Below the pieces are notes generated by a model. That model saw only the letters and a program-made list of their open reading frames with translations. It did not search any database and had not been told where the DNA came from. Below, one piece after another: positions 35,557 to 43,942 of a stretch of 64,000 bases of DNA. A program made the position numbers and the translations under genes. Location of the stretch: assembly GCF_001428845.1 (NCBI RefSeq), contig NZ_LMIU01000025.1, positions 403,755 to 467,754 of the forward strand, written 5' to 3'. Numbering within the stretch: position 1 is the first letter of the stretch; the number at the start of each line of letters is the position of its first letter. Source of the DNA: Achromobacter sp. Root83 (GTDB lineage: Bacteria; Pseudomonadota; Gammaproteobacteria; Burkholderiales; Burkholderiaceae_B).

Positions 35557-36522
35557 ATGCCCATTCCCCACTTGCTTCGCCCGGCGCTTGCCGGCGCCAG
35601 CCTGCTGCTTGCCGCCGCGTCGCACGCCGCCGGCTGGCCCGAAAAACCCGTAACGATCATCGTACCGTCCGCGGCCGGCGGCGCGGCCGACCTGACCGCC
35701 AGGACCTTTGCCCAGTACCTGGGCGAAAAGACCGGCCAGACGGTAATCGTCGAAGACCGCCCCGGCGCCGGCGGCATAGTCGGCACCAATGCCAGCAAGA
35801 ACGCGGCGGCGGACGGCTACACCTTCCTGCTGTCCACGAACTCCACCCATTCGGCCAACCAGTACCTGTACAAGAGCCTGCCCTACGACGCGCAAAAGGA
35901 CTTCCAGCAGGTCGGCATGCTGGGCACGTTCGGCACCGTGGGCGTCGTATCGCCGGACAGCCCGTACCGCACCGTGCCCGACCTGGTGGATTACGCCAAA
36001 AAACATCCCGGCGCCGTCTTCTTCGGCTACTACAGCTCGTCCTCGCAGGTGCCGTCCGAACTCTTCAAGCAGCGCGCCGGCATCAACGTCACCGGCGCGG
36101 CCTACAAGAACATCACGCAGATCATCACCGATCTGCGCGGCAAGCAGATCGGCTTCGCCTTCGTCGACTACCTGACCGCGATGGGCCAGATCGACGGCAA
36201 GGGCCTCATCCCCATCGCCGTTACCGGCGCCCGCCAGCACGAGGCATGGCCCAGCGTGCCGACCATGGCCACCTACTATCCTGATTTCGTCGTGGCGGGC
36301 TGGCTCGGATTGTCGGCGCCCGCCCGCACGCCCCCGGAGATCGTGGCCAAGATGAATGCCTACATGCAGGCGGCGGTGAAGGACGAGGCCACGGCGAACA
36401 AGCTGCGCGCCCTGGGCCTGACCCCGGAATCGATGGACGTGGCGCGCTTTGACGCCTTCGTGAAGGAAGACACCGAGCGCTGGAAGGAATGGATCCGGAT
36501 CGCGGGAATCCAGCCCCAGTAA
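35557..36522 (+). CDS. Bug-family (TctC-like) tripartite-tricarboxylate binding protein
   Basis: A 321-residue periplasmic binding protein. The signal peptide (residues 1-24, cleaved after SHA) precedes WPEKPVTIIVPSAAGGAADLTAR, the conserved N-terminal Bug motif. GAGGIVGTNASKNAAADGYTFL and VPTMATYYPDFVVAGWLGLSAPA are also typical. The start follows CCAGGAG by six bases. Bug proteins are greatly expanded in Bordetella relatives and bind carboxylates or amides. No TctAB membrane genes are adjacent. Confidence 0.93.
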   Translation: MPIPHLLRPALAGASLLLAAASHAAGWPEKPVTIIVPSAAGGAADLTARTFAQYLGEKTGQTVIVEDRPGAGGIVGTNASKNAAADGYTFLLSTNSTHSANQYLYKSLPYDAQKDFQQVGMLGTFGTVGVVSPDSPYRTVPDLVDYAKKHPGAVFFGYYSSSSQVPSELFKQRAGINVTGAAYKNITQIITDLRGKQIGFAFVDYLTAMGQIDGKGLIPIAVTGARQHEAWPSVPTMATYYPDFVVAGWLGLSAPARTPPEIVAKMNAYMQAAVKDEATANKLRALGLTPESMDVARFDAFVKEDTERWKEWIRIAGIQPQ

Positions 36523-36575
36523 GCCGCCCGGCGGCGATCCGTCCCTATCGCCGCGGCGCGTCCCCTATCCGCGCT

Positions 36576-36589
36576 CTCTATATATAGAG
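36576..36589. repeat. CTCTATATATAGAG palindrome between converging genes
   Basis: A perfect 14-bp palindrome lies between the Bug-protein stop and the Lrp-type gene stop. Similar CTCTCTATA sequences occur at 45179-45188 and 60608-60619. It may be fortuitous, a promoter -10 or a weak hairpin. Confidence 0.35.
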
Positions 36590-36601
36590 GCGCGTTCCGC
36601 T

Positions 36602-37051
36602 TTACAGCGGCAGGCGCTGCTCGTGCTTGATCTCGCGCAGCGCCACGATCGTGCGGGTCTGGCGGATGCCCGGCATATTGAACAGGAACCGGTGCAGGAA
36701 GCGGTCATAGGCTTCCGGGCTTTCCACCAGGATCTTCAACAGGAAGTCCGAATCGCCGGTCACCGCATAGCATTCCAGGATCTCTGGCGCATCGCGCACC
36801 GACCGCTCGAAGTTCTCGACCGTGTTGGCGGAATGCCGCTCAAGGCTGATCTGCGCAAACATGCAGCCCAGCCCGACCTTGCTGCGGTCCACCTGGGCGC
36901 TGTAGCCCTGGATGACCCCGCTGGCCTCCATCGCCTTCACCCGCCGCCATACCGGCGCGGCGGACAGGCCAACTTTCTCGGAAAGCTGCTGTGCCGAGGC
37001 GCGCCCGTCCTCCTGCAAGGCCTTGAGGATGCCGATATCGGTCTTATCCAT
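36602..37051 (-). CDS. Lrp/AsnC-family transcriptional regulator
   Basis: A 149-residue regulator with an N-terminal HTH (DIGILKALQEDGRASAQQLSEKVGLS, then APVWRRVKAMEASGVI). A C-terminal RAM ligand-binding domain follows, with YAVTGDSDFLLKILVESPEAYDRFLHRF. It diverges across 129 bases from the indolepyruvate oxidoreductase gene. Such placement suggests that it controls that gene in response to an aromatic amino acid. This is inferred from context. Confidence 0.94.
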   Translation of the reverse strand: MDKTDIGILKALQEDGRASAQQLSEKVGLSAAPVWRRVKAMEASGVIQGYSAQVDRSKVGLGCMFAQISLERHSANTVENFERSVRDAPEILECYAVTGDSDFLLKILVESPEAYDRFLHRFLFNMPGIRQTRTIVALREIKHEQRLPL

Positions 37052-37180
37052 CTCTTTGTCTCCTGGTTTTTATCGATCACGAAACGTTCATTGCGAATTA
37101 TAGGGATAGCACGATCCAAAAACGCAATAAACCTGATGCCTCGCGAACCTATCATGGTGCGAACACCAGGAGCATTCGAT

Positions 37181-40100
37181 ATGGACGGTACTCCCGCCGC
37201 CGACCCCCAGCTTGACCTCGAGTATCAGCTCGCCGACAACCTCACCCGGGAATCCGGGCGCATCTTCATGACGGGCACCCAGGCCTTGGTGCGCATCATG
37301 CTGACCCAGCGCAGGGTCGACCGCGAACGCGGCCTGAACACCGCCGGTTTCGTGTCGGGATACCGAGGCTCGCCGTTGGGCGGCGTGGACATGGCCATGT
37401 GGAAGGCGCAGAAGGCGCTGGACGCCAATCAGATCTCGTTCCTGCCCGGCATCAACGAAGACATGGCCGCCACCGCCGTCATGGGCACTCAGCAGGCCGG
37501 CGTGCGCGCCGACCGCAACGTCGACGGCGTATTTGCCATGTGGTACGGCAAGGGGCCGGGCGTGGACCGCGCGGGCGACGCGCTGCATCACGGCAACGCC
37601 GCCGGCGCCTCGCGCCATGGCGGCGTGCTGGTGGTGGTGGGCGACGATCACACGGCGGTCTCGTCGTCGATTCCGCACGCCAGCGAAGCATCGCTGATCG
37701 GCTGGCAGATGCCCATCGTGCATCCCACGTCGATCGACGAATACGAAACCTTCGCGCTGTGGGGCTGGGCCCTGTCGCGCTACGCGGGCACCTGGGTAGC
37801 CTTCAAGGCCGTGTCCGAAACCATCGAAAGCGGACACTCGTTCACGCCCGCCGCGATCCAGTCCTATGACATGCCGGCGGACCCGGACCTGCCGCCCGAG
37901 TCGCTGGAGTATTCGGCGCGCGATTTCCTGTCGCTGGCCGTCGAGGCGCGCATGAATCTGCGCATGAAGGCGGTTGCCGCGTTCGCGCGCCGCCACAGCA
38001 TCGACAAACTGACCTGTCCCGCGCCCAAGGCCGCCGTGGGCATCGTCACGGTCGGCAAGGCGCACCTGGACACCATGGAGGCGCTGTCGCGCCTGGGCGT
38101 GGACACCGTCACGGCCAACGCGCCCGTGCGCATCTACAAGCCCGGCCTGACCTGGCCGATGGACACCGGCCGCCTGCTGGATTTCGCGCGCGGCCTGTCG
38201 CACATCCTCGTGATCGAGGAAAAGGGCGCGGTCGTCGAAAGCCAGATCAAGGACCTGCTGTTCAACCTGCCGGAGCGCCCCTCGGTCACCGGAAAGAAGG
38301 GCTTCGACGGCGAACCGATGGTGCCGTCGGCCGGCCAGTTGCGCCCGTCGCTGCTGGCGCAGCCGCTGGCCGGCTGGCTCGCGCGCGCGGCCGGGCTGCC
38401 GCTGGGCCGCGACCTGTCCGCCTTCGAATGCCAGGCCCCGTTGTCCAACGACGCCGACGGCATGCGTCGCCGGCCGTATTTCTGTTCGGGCTGTCCGCAC
38501 AGCACGTCGACCAAGGTGCCGGAGGGCAGCCAGGCGCTGTCCGGCGTGGGCTGCCACTACATGGCCGCCTGGATGGACCGCGACACGGGCGGCCTGACGC
38601 AGATGGGCGGCGAAGGCGTCGACTGGATCGGCCTGTCCCGCTACACCAAGATGCCGCACATCTTCCAGAACATGGGGGAAGGCACCTACTACCACTCCGG
38701 CTACCTGGCCATACGCCAGGCGGTGGCCGCGCGCGCCAACATCACCTACAAGATCCTCTTCAACGACGCGGTCGCGATGACGGGCGGGCAGCCGGTCGAC
38801 GGACCGATCTCGGTACCGCAAATCTGCCAGCAATTGCGCGGCGAGAACGTGGCGCGCATCGTCGTCACCAGCGACGAGCCCGAAAAATACCAGGGCGTGG
38901 ACCTGGGCCCGGACATCAAGGTGCATCACCGCCGCGACCTGGACGCGCTGCAGCGCGAGCTGCGCGAGATTTCCGGCGTGACGGTGCTGATCCATGATCA
39001 GACCTGCGCGGCCGAGAAGCGCCGCCGCCGCAAGAAGAACCAGTTTCCGGACCCGGCACGCCGCATGCTGATCAACAGCGCGGTCTGCGAAGGCTGCGGG
39101 GATTGCGGCGTGCAGTCCAACTGCCTGTCGGTGGTGCCGCTGGAAACGCCCTATGGCCGCAAGCGCGCGATCGACCAGTCCAGTTGCAACAAGGACTATT
39201 CCTGCGCGGAAGGGTTCTGCCCCAGCTTCGTGTCCGTCATGGGCGGCAAGCCCAGGAAAAGCGCCGCGCCCAAGGCCGACCAGGAACGCCTGCAGCGCCT
39301 GATCGAAGCGTTGCCGCAACCCGACCTGCCCGCCCTGGACCACCCCTACCGCCTGCTGGTCGCGGGCATGGGCGGCACCGGCGTCATCACCATCGGCGCC
39401 ATCGTGTCGATGGCGGCGCACCTGGAAGGCCTGTCGGCCGCGGTGCTGGACCTGACCGGCCTGGCGCAAAAGGGCGGCACCGTCGTCAGCCACATCCGGC
39501 TGGCGCCCGCCGGCGCGTCCCCCGGCCCCGTGCGCCTGGACTGGCAGCAGGCCGACGCGGCCATCCTGTGCGATCCGGTGGCCGCCGTGGCGCCGGACTC
39601 GCTGGGCGCGCTGCGCCGCGGCCACACGCAGGTCACGGTCAACACCTATGTGGCGCCCGTCTCGGAATTCACGCGCAACCCCGACGCGGCCATGCGCCCC
39701 GAAGCGCTGCTGGCCAAGATCCGCCATGCGGCGGGCGACTCGCACACCGCGGCCATCGACGCGCATGAGGCCGCGCTGGCGCTGTTCGGCGACAGCATCC
39801 TGTCGAACATGTTCATGCTGGGCTACGCCTGGCAGCGCGGCGGCGTGCCGCTGTCGCAAGCCGCCATCAACCGCGCCATCGAACTCAATGGCGTGGCGGT
39901 GGCGGCCAATCGCGCCGCGTTCGACAGCGGCCGCCTGGCGGCGCAGCAGCCCGACGCGCTGGAAGGCGCGCTGCGCCCGCGCGCCCAGGTGGTGCAACTG
40001 CACGTGCCCGAGACATTCGATCGCGCCGTGGCGCGCCGGGTCGAGGATCTGACGGCCTACCAGAATGCGGCCTATGCCCGGGAGTACCAGGTTGTGGTCG

Positions 40101-40687
40101 ATGCCGTCGCGGCCCGCGAACGCGAATTGGCGCCCGACGCCAAGACCCCGCGGCTGGCGATGGCGGTGGCGCGCGGCCTGTTCAAGCTCATGGCCTACAA
40201 GGACGAATACGAAGTGGCCCGGCTCTATACGGGTGCATCGTTCCAGGCGCAATTGCAGGGCCAGTTCGAGGGCGACTACAGCCTGCGTTTCCATATGGCG
40301 CCGCCCATCTTCGCCCGCAAGGACCCGCGCACCGGCGTGCCCCGCAAGATGACGCTGGGTCCGCGCACCATGACCGCCCTGAAATTGCTGACCCGCCTGA
40401 AGGGCCTGCGCGGCACCTGGTTCGATCCTTTCGGCCACACCGCCGAGCGCAAGATGGAACGCGCGCTGGTCCAGGAGTATCGTCAGACCATAGACCAACT
40501 GCTTGCCGGGTTGACCCGCGACAAGCTCGCGCAAGCGGCTACAATCGCCGCCCTGGCAGAGACCATACGCGGCTTTGGGCACGTGAAGACGGCCAACGTC
40601 GAGAAGTATCGGACGGAATCGGGCAGATTGATGCAGAGCTATACGGCGCCTGCCCCGCGCGACATGCCCCTGCGGAAAACCGCATAA
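37181..40687 (+). CDS. fused indolepyruvate ferredoxin oxidoreductase (IorA-IorB type)
   Basis: A 1168-residue fusion that decarboxylates aryl-pyruvates to aryl-acyl-CoA with CoA and an electron acceptor. In order: pyrimidine-type TPP/alpha domain (from about 30, AGFVSGYRGSPLGGVD), a transketolase-like C domain, and the TPP-binding beta domain (YFCSGCPHSTSTKVPEG, GEGVDWIG). A cysteine-rich cluster near residue 636 (CEGCGDCGVQSNC, then CNKDYSCAEGFC) precedes the gamma domain (GMGGTGVITIGAIVSMAAH). The start MDGTPAADPQ at 37181 has AGGAG eight bases upstream; a longer frame exists. Length is normal for this aerobic single-chain class. Confidence 0.92.
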   Translation: MDGTPAADPQLDLEYQLADNLTRESGRIFMTGTQALVRIMLTQRRVDRERGLNTAGFVSGYRGSPLGGVDMAMWKAQKALDANQISFLPGINEDMAATAVMGTQQAGVRADRNVDGVFAMWYGKGPGVDRAGDALHHGNAAGASRHGGVLVVVGDDHTAVSSSIPHASEASLIGWQMPIVHPTSIDEYETFALWGWALSRYAGTWVAFKAVSETIESGHSFTPAAIQSYDMPADPDLPPESLEYSARDFLSLAVEARMNLRMKAVAAFARRHSIDKLTCPAPKAAVGIVTVGKAHLDTMEALSRLGVDTVTANAPVRIYKPGLTWPMDTGRLLDFARGLSHILVIEEKGAVVESQIKDLLFNLPERPSVTGKKGFDGEPMVPSAGQLRPSLLAQPLAGWLARAAGLPLGRDLSAFECQAPLSNDADGMRRRPYFCSGCPHSTSTKVPEGSQALSGVGCHYMAAWMDRDTGGLTQMGGEGVDWIGLSRYTKMPHIFQNMGEGTYYHSGYLAIRQAVAARANITYKILFNDAVAMTGGQPVDGPISVPQICQQLRGENVARIVVTSDEPEKYQGVDLGPDIKVHHRRDLDALQRELREISGVTVLIHDQTCAAEKRRRRKKNQFPDPARRMLINSAVCEGCGDCGVQSNCLSVVPLETPYGRKRAIDQSSCNKDYSCAEGFCPSFVSVMGGKPRKSAAPKADQERLQRLIEALPQPDLPALDHPYRLLVAGMGGTGVITIGAIVSMAAHLEGLSAAVLDLTGLAQKGGTVVSHIRLAPAGASPGPVRLDWQQADAAILCDPVAAVAPDSLGALRRGHTQVTVNTYVAPVSEFTRNPDAAMRPEALLAKIRHAAGDSHTAAIDAHEAALALFGDSILSNMFMLGYAWQRGGVPLSQAAINRAIELNGVAVAANRAAFDSGRLAAQQPDALEGALRPRAQVVQLHVPETFDRAVARRVEDLTAYQNAAYAREYQVVVDAVAARERELAPDAKTPRLAMAVARGLFKLMAYKDEYEVARLYTGASFQAQLQGQFEGDYSLRFHMAPPIFARKDPRTGVPRKMTLGPRTMTALKLLTRLKGLRGTWFDPFGHTAERKMERALVQEYRQTIDQLLAGLTRDKLAQAATIAALAETIRGFGHVKTANVEKYRTESGRLMQSYTAPAPRDMPLRKTA

Positions 40688-40714
40688 ACAGCCGCTCTGA
40701 GCGTCACTGTCCTG

Positions 40715-40736
40715 GGCGCGCCTTACTGGGCGCGCC
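40715..40736 (+). terminator. GGCGCGCC hairpin after the indolepyruvate oxidoreductase gene
   Basis: Two copies of the self-complementary octamer GGCGCGCC (40715-40722, 40729-40736) flank TTACTG and can form an 8-bp stem. They are part of a 14-bp tandem duplication (CTGGGCGCGCCTTA, then CTGGGCGCGCCTAG). It lies 28 bases after the stop and has no U-tract. Confidence 0.45.
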
Positions 40737-40783
40737 TAGTGCATTTGGTTACAATCTTTTGTGGGATTCGTCTTATCTTCTTC

Positions 40784-40812
40784 TTGTCCCTGTAAACCTC
40801 GATCACTAGAAT
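40784..40812 (+). promoter_or_regulatory. nrdA: predicted sigma-70 promoter of nrdAB
   Basis: TTGTCC (40784-40789), a 17-base spacer and TAGAAT (40807-40812) give a good vegetative promoter. It lies about 180 bases upstream of the nrdA ATG. The -10 lies inside the first NrdR box. Confidence 0.6.
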
Positions 40813-40818
40813 TAGTGT
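40803..40818 (+). promoter_or_regulatory. NrdR box 1
   Basis: TCACTAGAATTAGTGT matches the NrdR-box consensus acaCwAtATaTwGtgt in its conserved core (CTA, TAG, GTGT) and is nearly palindromic. It overlaps the predicted -10, so NrdR binding would occlude RNA polymerase. Confidence 0.75.
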
Positions 40819-40833
40819 CCAACGAGGGGTGCT

Positions 40834-40849
40834 ACACTATATGTTGTGG
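40834..40849 (+). promoter_or_regulatory. NrdR box 2
   Basis: ACACTATATGTTGTGG matches the NrdR-box consensus and starts 31 bases after box 1. This three-helical-turn spacing is characteristic of paired NrdR boxes. It lies just downstream of the expected transcription start. Confidence 0.8.
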
Positions 40850-40939
40850 TCGCCTAAGCGCTGATTCCCGTCGGCCACGCCTTTTGGACTAGACCGTCCA
40901 AGCGTTGCGACCCCCCTTAAAAGATCCAATTTCGTACCT

Positions 40940-40958
40940 GACATGACGTCGTCATGTC
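40940..40958. repeat. 19-bp perfect palindrome in the nrdA leader
   Basis: GACATGACG and CGTCATGTC flank a single T. It lies in the untranslated leader, 33 bases before the nrdA start codon, downstream of both NrdR boxes. It could be an operator for another regulator, or a tight RNA hairpin close to the ribosome-binding site. Confidence 0.6.
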
Positions 40959-40991
40959 GCTATCTACGCGCTTTTTCGCACAGGAGCTTCC

Positions 40992-43922
40992 ATGCAGACT
41001 ACGATCGCCTCTGTGACCCGGCCTTCGGCCGTGCCGCCCTCGCAAACCGATTCCCCTGCCGACGCCAATGGCGGGCAATGGGCCAGCTACAACATCATCC
41101 GCCGCAATGGTTCGGTGGTCGGGTTCGAACCCAGCAAGATCGCCATCGCCATGACCAAGGCCTTCCTGGCCGTCAACGGTGGACAGGGCGCCGCGTCCGC
41201 TCGCGTTCGCGAACTGGTCGAGACGCTGACCGGCCAAGCCGTCAACGCCCTGGTGCGCAACCGCCCCAATGGCGGCACCTTCCATATTGAAGACATCCAG
41301 GACCAGGTCGAACTGGCGCTGATGCGCTCGGGCGAGCATGACGTTGCCCGCGCCTACGTGCTGTACCGCGAGAAGCGCACGCAGGAACGCGCCGCCGCTG
41401 CAGCAGCCGAAGGCCAGCAAAAGTCCGCCGCCGCCCCGCAGGAACACGTGCTGAACGTGACCGACGCCGGCGTGCGCCGTCCGCTGGACCTGGCAGAACT
41501 GCGCGCCACGATCGTCGCCGCCGGTGAAGGCCTGTCTGAATTCATCGACGCCGAAGCCATCCTGAAGGAAACGGTCAAGAACCTGTACGACGGCATCCCC
41601 GTCGACGAAGTGTTCAAGTCCGCCATCCTGTCAGCGCGCGCGCTGGTGGAAAAGGACCCGGCCTACAGCCAGGTCACCGCACGACTGCTGCTGCACACGA
41701 TCCGCAAGGAAGTCCTGGGCGAGGAAGTCTCGCAGGACGGCATGGGCGCACGCTACGCCGAATACTTCCCGGCCTTCATCGCCCGCGGCATCGAAGGTGG
41801 CCTGCTGTCGCCCGAACTCGCCAACTATGACCTGACCAAGCTGGGCCACGCGCTGAACGCCAAGCGCGACCTGCAATTTGGCTACCTCGGCCTGCAGACG
41901 CTGTACGACCGCTACTTCCTGCACATCCGCGGCACCCGCATCGAACTGCCGCAGGTGTTCTTCATGCGCGTGGCCATGGGCCTGGCGCTGCGCGAGACCA
42001 ACCGCGAAACGCGCGCCATCGAGTTCTACGAGATCCTGTCCTCGTTCGACTTCATGAGCTCGACGCCCACGCTGTTCAACTCGGGCACGCTGCACTCGCA
42101 ACTGTCGTCGTGCTACCTCACCACCGTCTCCGACGACCTGGAAGGCATCTACGACGCCATCAAGGAAAACGCGCTGCTGGCCAAGTACGCCGGCGGCCTG
42201 GGCAACGACTGGACCCCGGTTCGCGCGCTGCGCAGCCACATCAAGGGCACCAACGGCGAAAGCCAGGGCGTCGTCCCGTTCCTGAAGGTCGTCAACGACA
42301 CCGCCGTGGCGGTGAACCAGGGCGGCAAGCGCAAGGGCGCGGTCTGCACCTACCTGGAATCGTGGCACCTGGACATCGAAGAATTCCTGGAACTGCGCAA
42401 GAACACCGGCGACGAGCGCCGCCGCACGCACGACATGAACACGGCGAACTGGATTCCCGACCTGTTCATGAAGCGCGTCATGGAAGCCGGCGAATGGACG
42501 CTGTTCTCGCCCTCCGACTGCCCCGACCTGCACGACAAGGTCGGCCGCGCCTTCGAAGAAGCCTATGTGGGCTATGAAGCCCGCGTCGCCAGCGGCGAAC
42601 TCAAGCTCTTCAAGAAGATGCCGGCGCTGACGCTGTGGCGCAAGATGCTGTCGATGCTGTTCGAAACCGGCCATCCGTGGATCACGTTCAAGGATCCTTG
42701 CAACATCCGTTCGCCGCAGCAGCACGTGGGCGTCGTGCACAGCTCGAACCTGTGCACCGAGATCACGCTGAACACGAACGAATCCGAAATCGCCGTGTGC
42801 AACCTGGGTTCCGTGAACCTGGTCGCGCACATGAAGCCTGCCGCCGGCGGCGGTTTCGAGCTCGACCACGACAAGATCAAGCGCACGGTGAGCATCGCCA
42901 TGCGCATGCTCGACAACGTGATCGACATCAACTATTACGCCGTCGACAAGGCCCGCAACTCCAACGCGCGCCATCGTCCGGTGGGCATGGGCATCATGGG
43001 CTTCCAGGATTGCCTGCAGATGATGCGCGTGCCGTACGCGTCGCAAGCCGCGGTTGAATTCGCCGACCGCTCGATGGAAGCCGTGTGCTATCACGCCTAC
43101 TCCGCGTCGAGCCTGCTCGCCGAAGAACGCGGCCGTTATCAATCGTATGAAGGCTCGCTGTGGTCGCGCGGCATCTTGCCGCAAGACACATTGAAGATGC
43201 TGCGCGATGAACGCGGTGGTCATGTCGAGGTCGATGAGTCGAGCACGCTTGATTGGGATACGTTGCGCGCGCGCATCAAACAACATGGCATGCGCAACTC
43301 CAATTGCGTCGCAATCGCCCCAACCGCAACTATTTCCAATATCATTGGCGTATCTGCGTGCATCGAACCTACTTTCCAGAACTTGTACGTCAAATCGAAT
43401 CTCTCCGGCGAGTTCACGGTCGTTAACGATTACCTCGTGCGTGACCTGAAGAAACTCGGTCTCTGGGACGAAGTCATGGTCGCCGACCTCAAGTACTTCG
43501 ACGGCAGCCTGTCCCGCATCGATCGCGTACCTTCCGAACTCCGCGAACTCTACGCCACCGCGTTCGAAGTCGAACCGAGCTGGCTGGTTGAATGCGCGTC
43601 GCGCCGCCAGAAGTGGATCGATCAGGCTCAGTCGCTGAACATCTACATGGCCGGCGCATCGGGCAAGAAGCTGGATGACACCTACAAGCTGGCATGGACG
43701 CGTGGCCTGAAGACCACGTACTACCTGCGTACCCTTGGCGCCACCAGCGCCGAGAAGTCCACGGGCCGCGGCGGCGAATTGAACGCCGTCAACGCCAGCG
43801 GCCAATCCACGGCTTCGTCCGTGGCCGCAGCACCTGTTTTGCCGGAACCCGAAGTTCTCGGGGCGGTTTGCACCATGCGGCCGGGTGACCCCGGCTTCGA
43901 AGAGTGCGAAGCCTGCCAATAA
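40992..43922 (+). CDS. nrdA: NrdA: class I ribonucleotide reductase, large subunit
   Basis: A 976-residue alpha subunit reducing ribonucleoside diphosphates. An N-terminal ATP-cone (about 30-125, IIRRNGSVVGFEPSKIAIAM) is followed by a second cone-like segment (about 155-240), giving a size like Pseudomonas NrdA. Active-site cysteines are C374 (LSSCYL), C588 (SNLCTEI, thiyl radical) and C603 (IAVCNLG). The C-terminal redox pair is in CEACQ. AGGAG at 40982-40986 sets the start. Codons from about 43130 to 43470 use far more A/T in the third position than the rest of the gene. Confidence 0.97.
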   Translation: MQTTIASVTRPSAVPPSQTDSPADANGGQWASYNIIRRNGSVVGFEPSKIAIAMTKAFLAVNGGQGAASARVRELVETLTGQAVNALVRNRPNGGTFHIEDIQDQVELALMRSGEHDVARAYVLYREKRTQERAAAAAAEGQQKSAAAPQEHVLNVTDAGVRRPLDLAELRATIVAAGEGLSEFIDAEAILKETVKNLYDGIPVDEVFKSAILSARALVEKDPAYSQVTARLLLHTIRKEVLGEEVSQDGMGARYAEYFPAFIARGIEGGLLSPELANYDLTKLGHALNAKRDLQFGYLGLQTLYDRYFLHIRGTRIELPQVFFMRVAMGLALRETNRETRAIEFYEILSSFDFMSSTPTLFNSGTLHSQLSSCYLTTVSDDLEGIYDAIKENALLAKYAGGLGNDWTPVRALRSHIKGTNGESQGVVPFLKVVNDTAVAVNQGGKRKGAVCTYLESWHLDIEEFLELRKNTGDERRRTHDMNTANWIPDLFMKRVMEAGEWTLFSPSDCPDLHDKVGRAFEEAYVGYEARVASGELKLFKKMPALTLWRKMLSMLFETGHPWITFKDPCNIRSPQQHVGVVHSSNLCTEITLNTNESEIAVCNLGSVNLVAHMKPAAGGGFELDHDKIKRTVSIAMRMLDNVIDINYYAVDKARNSNARHRPVGMGIMGFQDCLQMMRVPYASQAAVEFADRSMEAVCYHAYSASSLLAEERGRYQSYEGSLWSRGILPQDTLKMLRDERGGHVEVDESSTLDWDTLRARIKQHGMRNSNCVAIAPTATISNIIGVSACIEPTFQNLYVKSNLSGEFTVVNDYLVRDLKKLGLWDEVMVADLKYFDGSLSRIDRVPSELRELYATAFEVEPSWLVECASRRQKWIDQAQSLNIYMAGASGKKLDDTYKLAWTRGLKTTYYLRTLGATSAEKSTGRGGELNAVNASGQSTASSVAAAPVLPEPEVLGAVCTMRPGDPGFEECEACQ

Positions 43923-43942
43923 CCGCCTCCGGAGAATGAATC

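Noticed and set aside
37088-40582. 1164-codon open frame antisense to the indolepyruvate oxidoreductase gene
   Set aside because: A mirror frame created by the strong third-position GC bias. Its His/Arg/Gln/Ala-rich translation is typical of antisense shadows, and the plus-strand protein has clear domains.
41631-43919. 762-codon open frame antisense to nrdA
   Set aside because: Same GC-bias artefact. The plus strand carries all active-site cysteines of NrdA.
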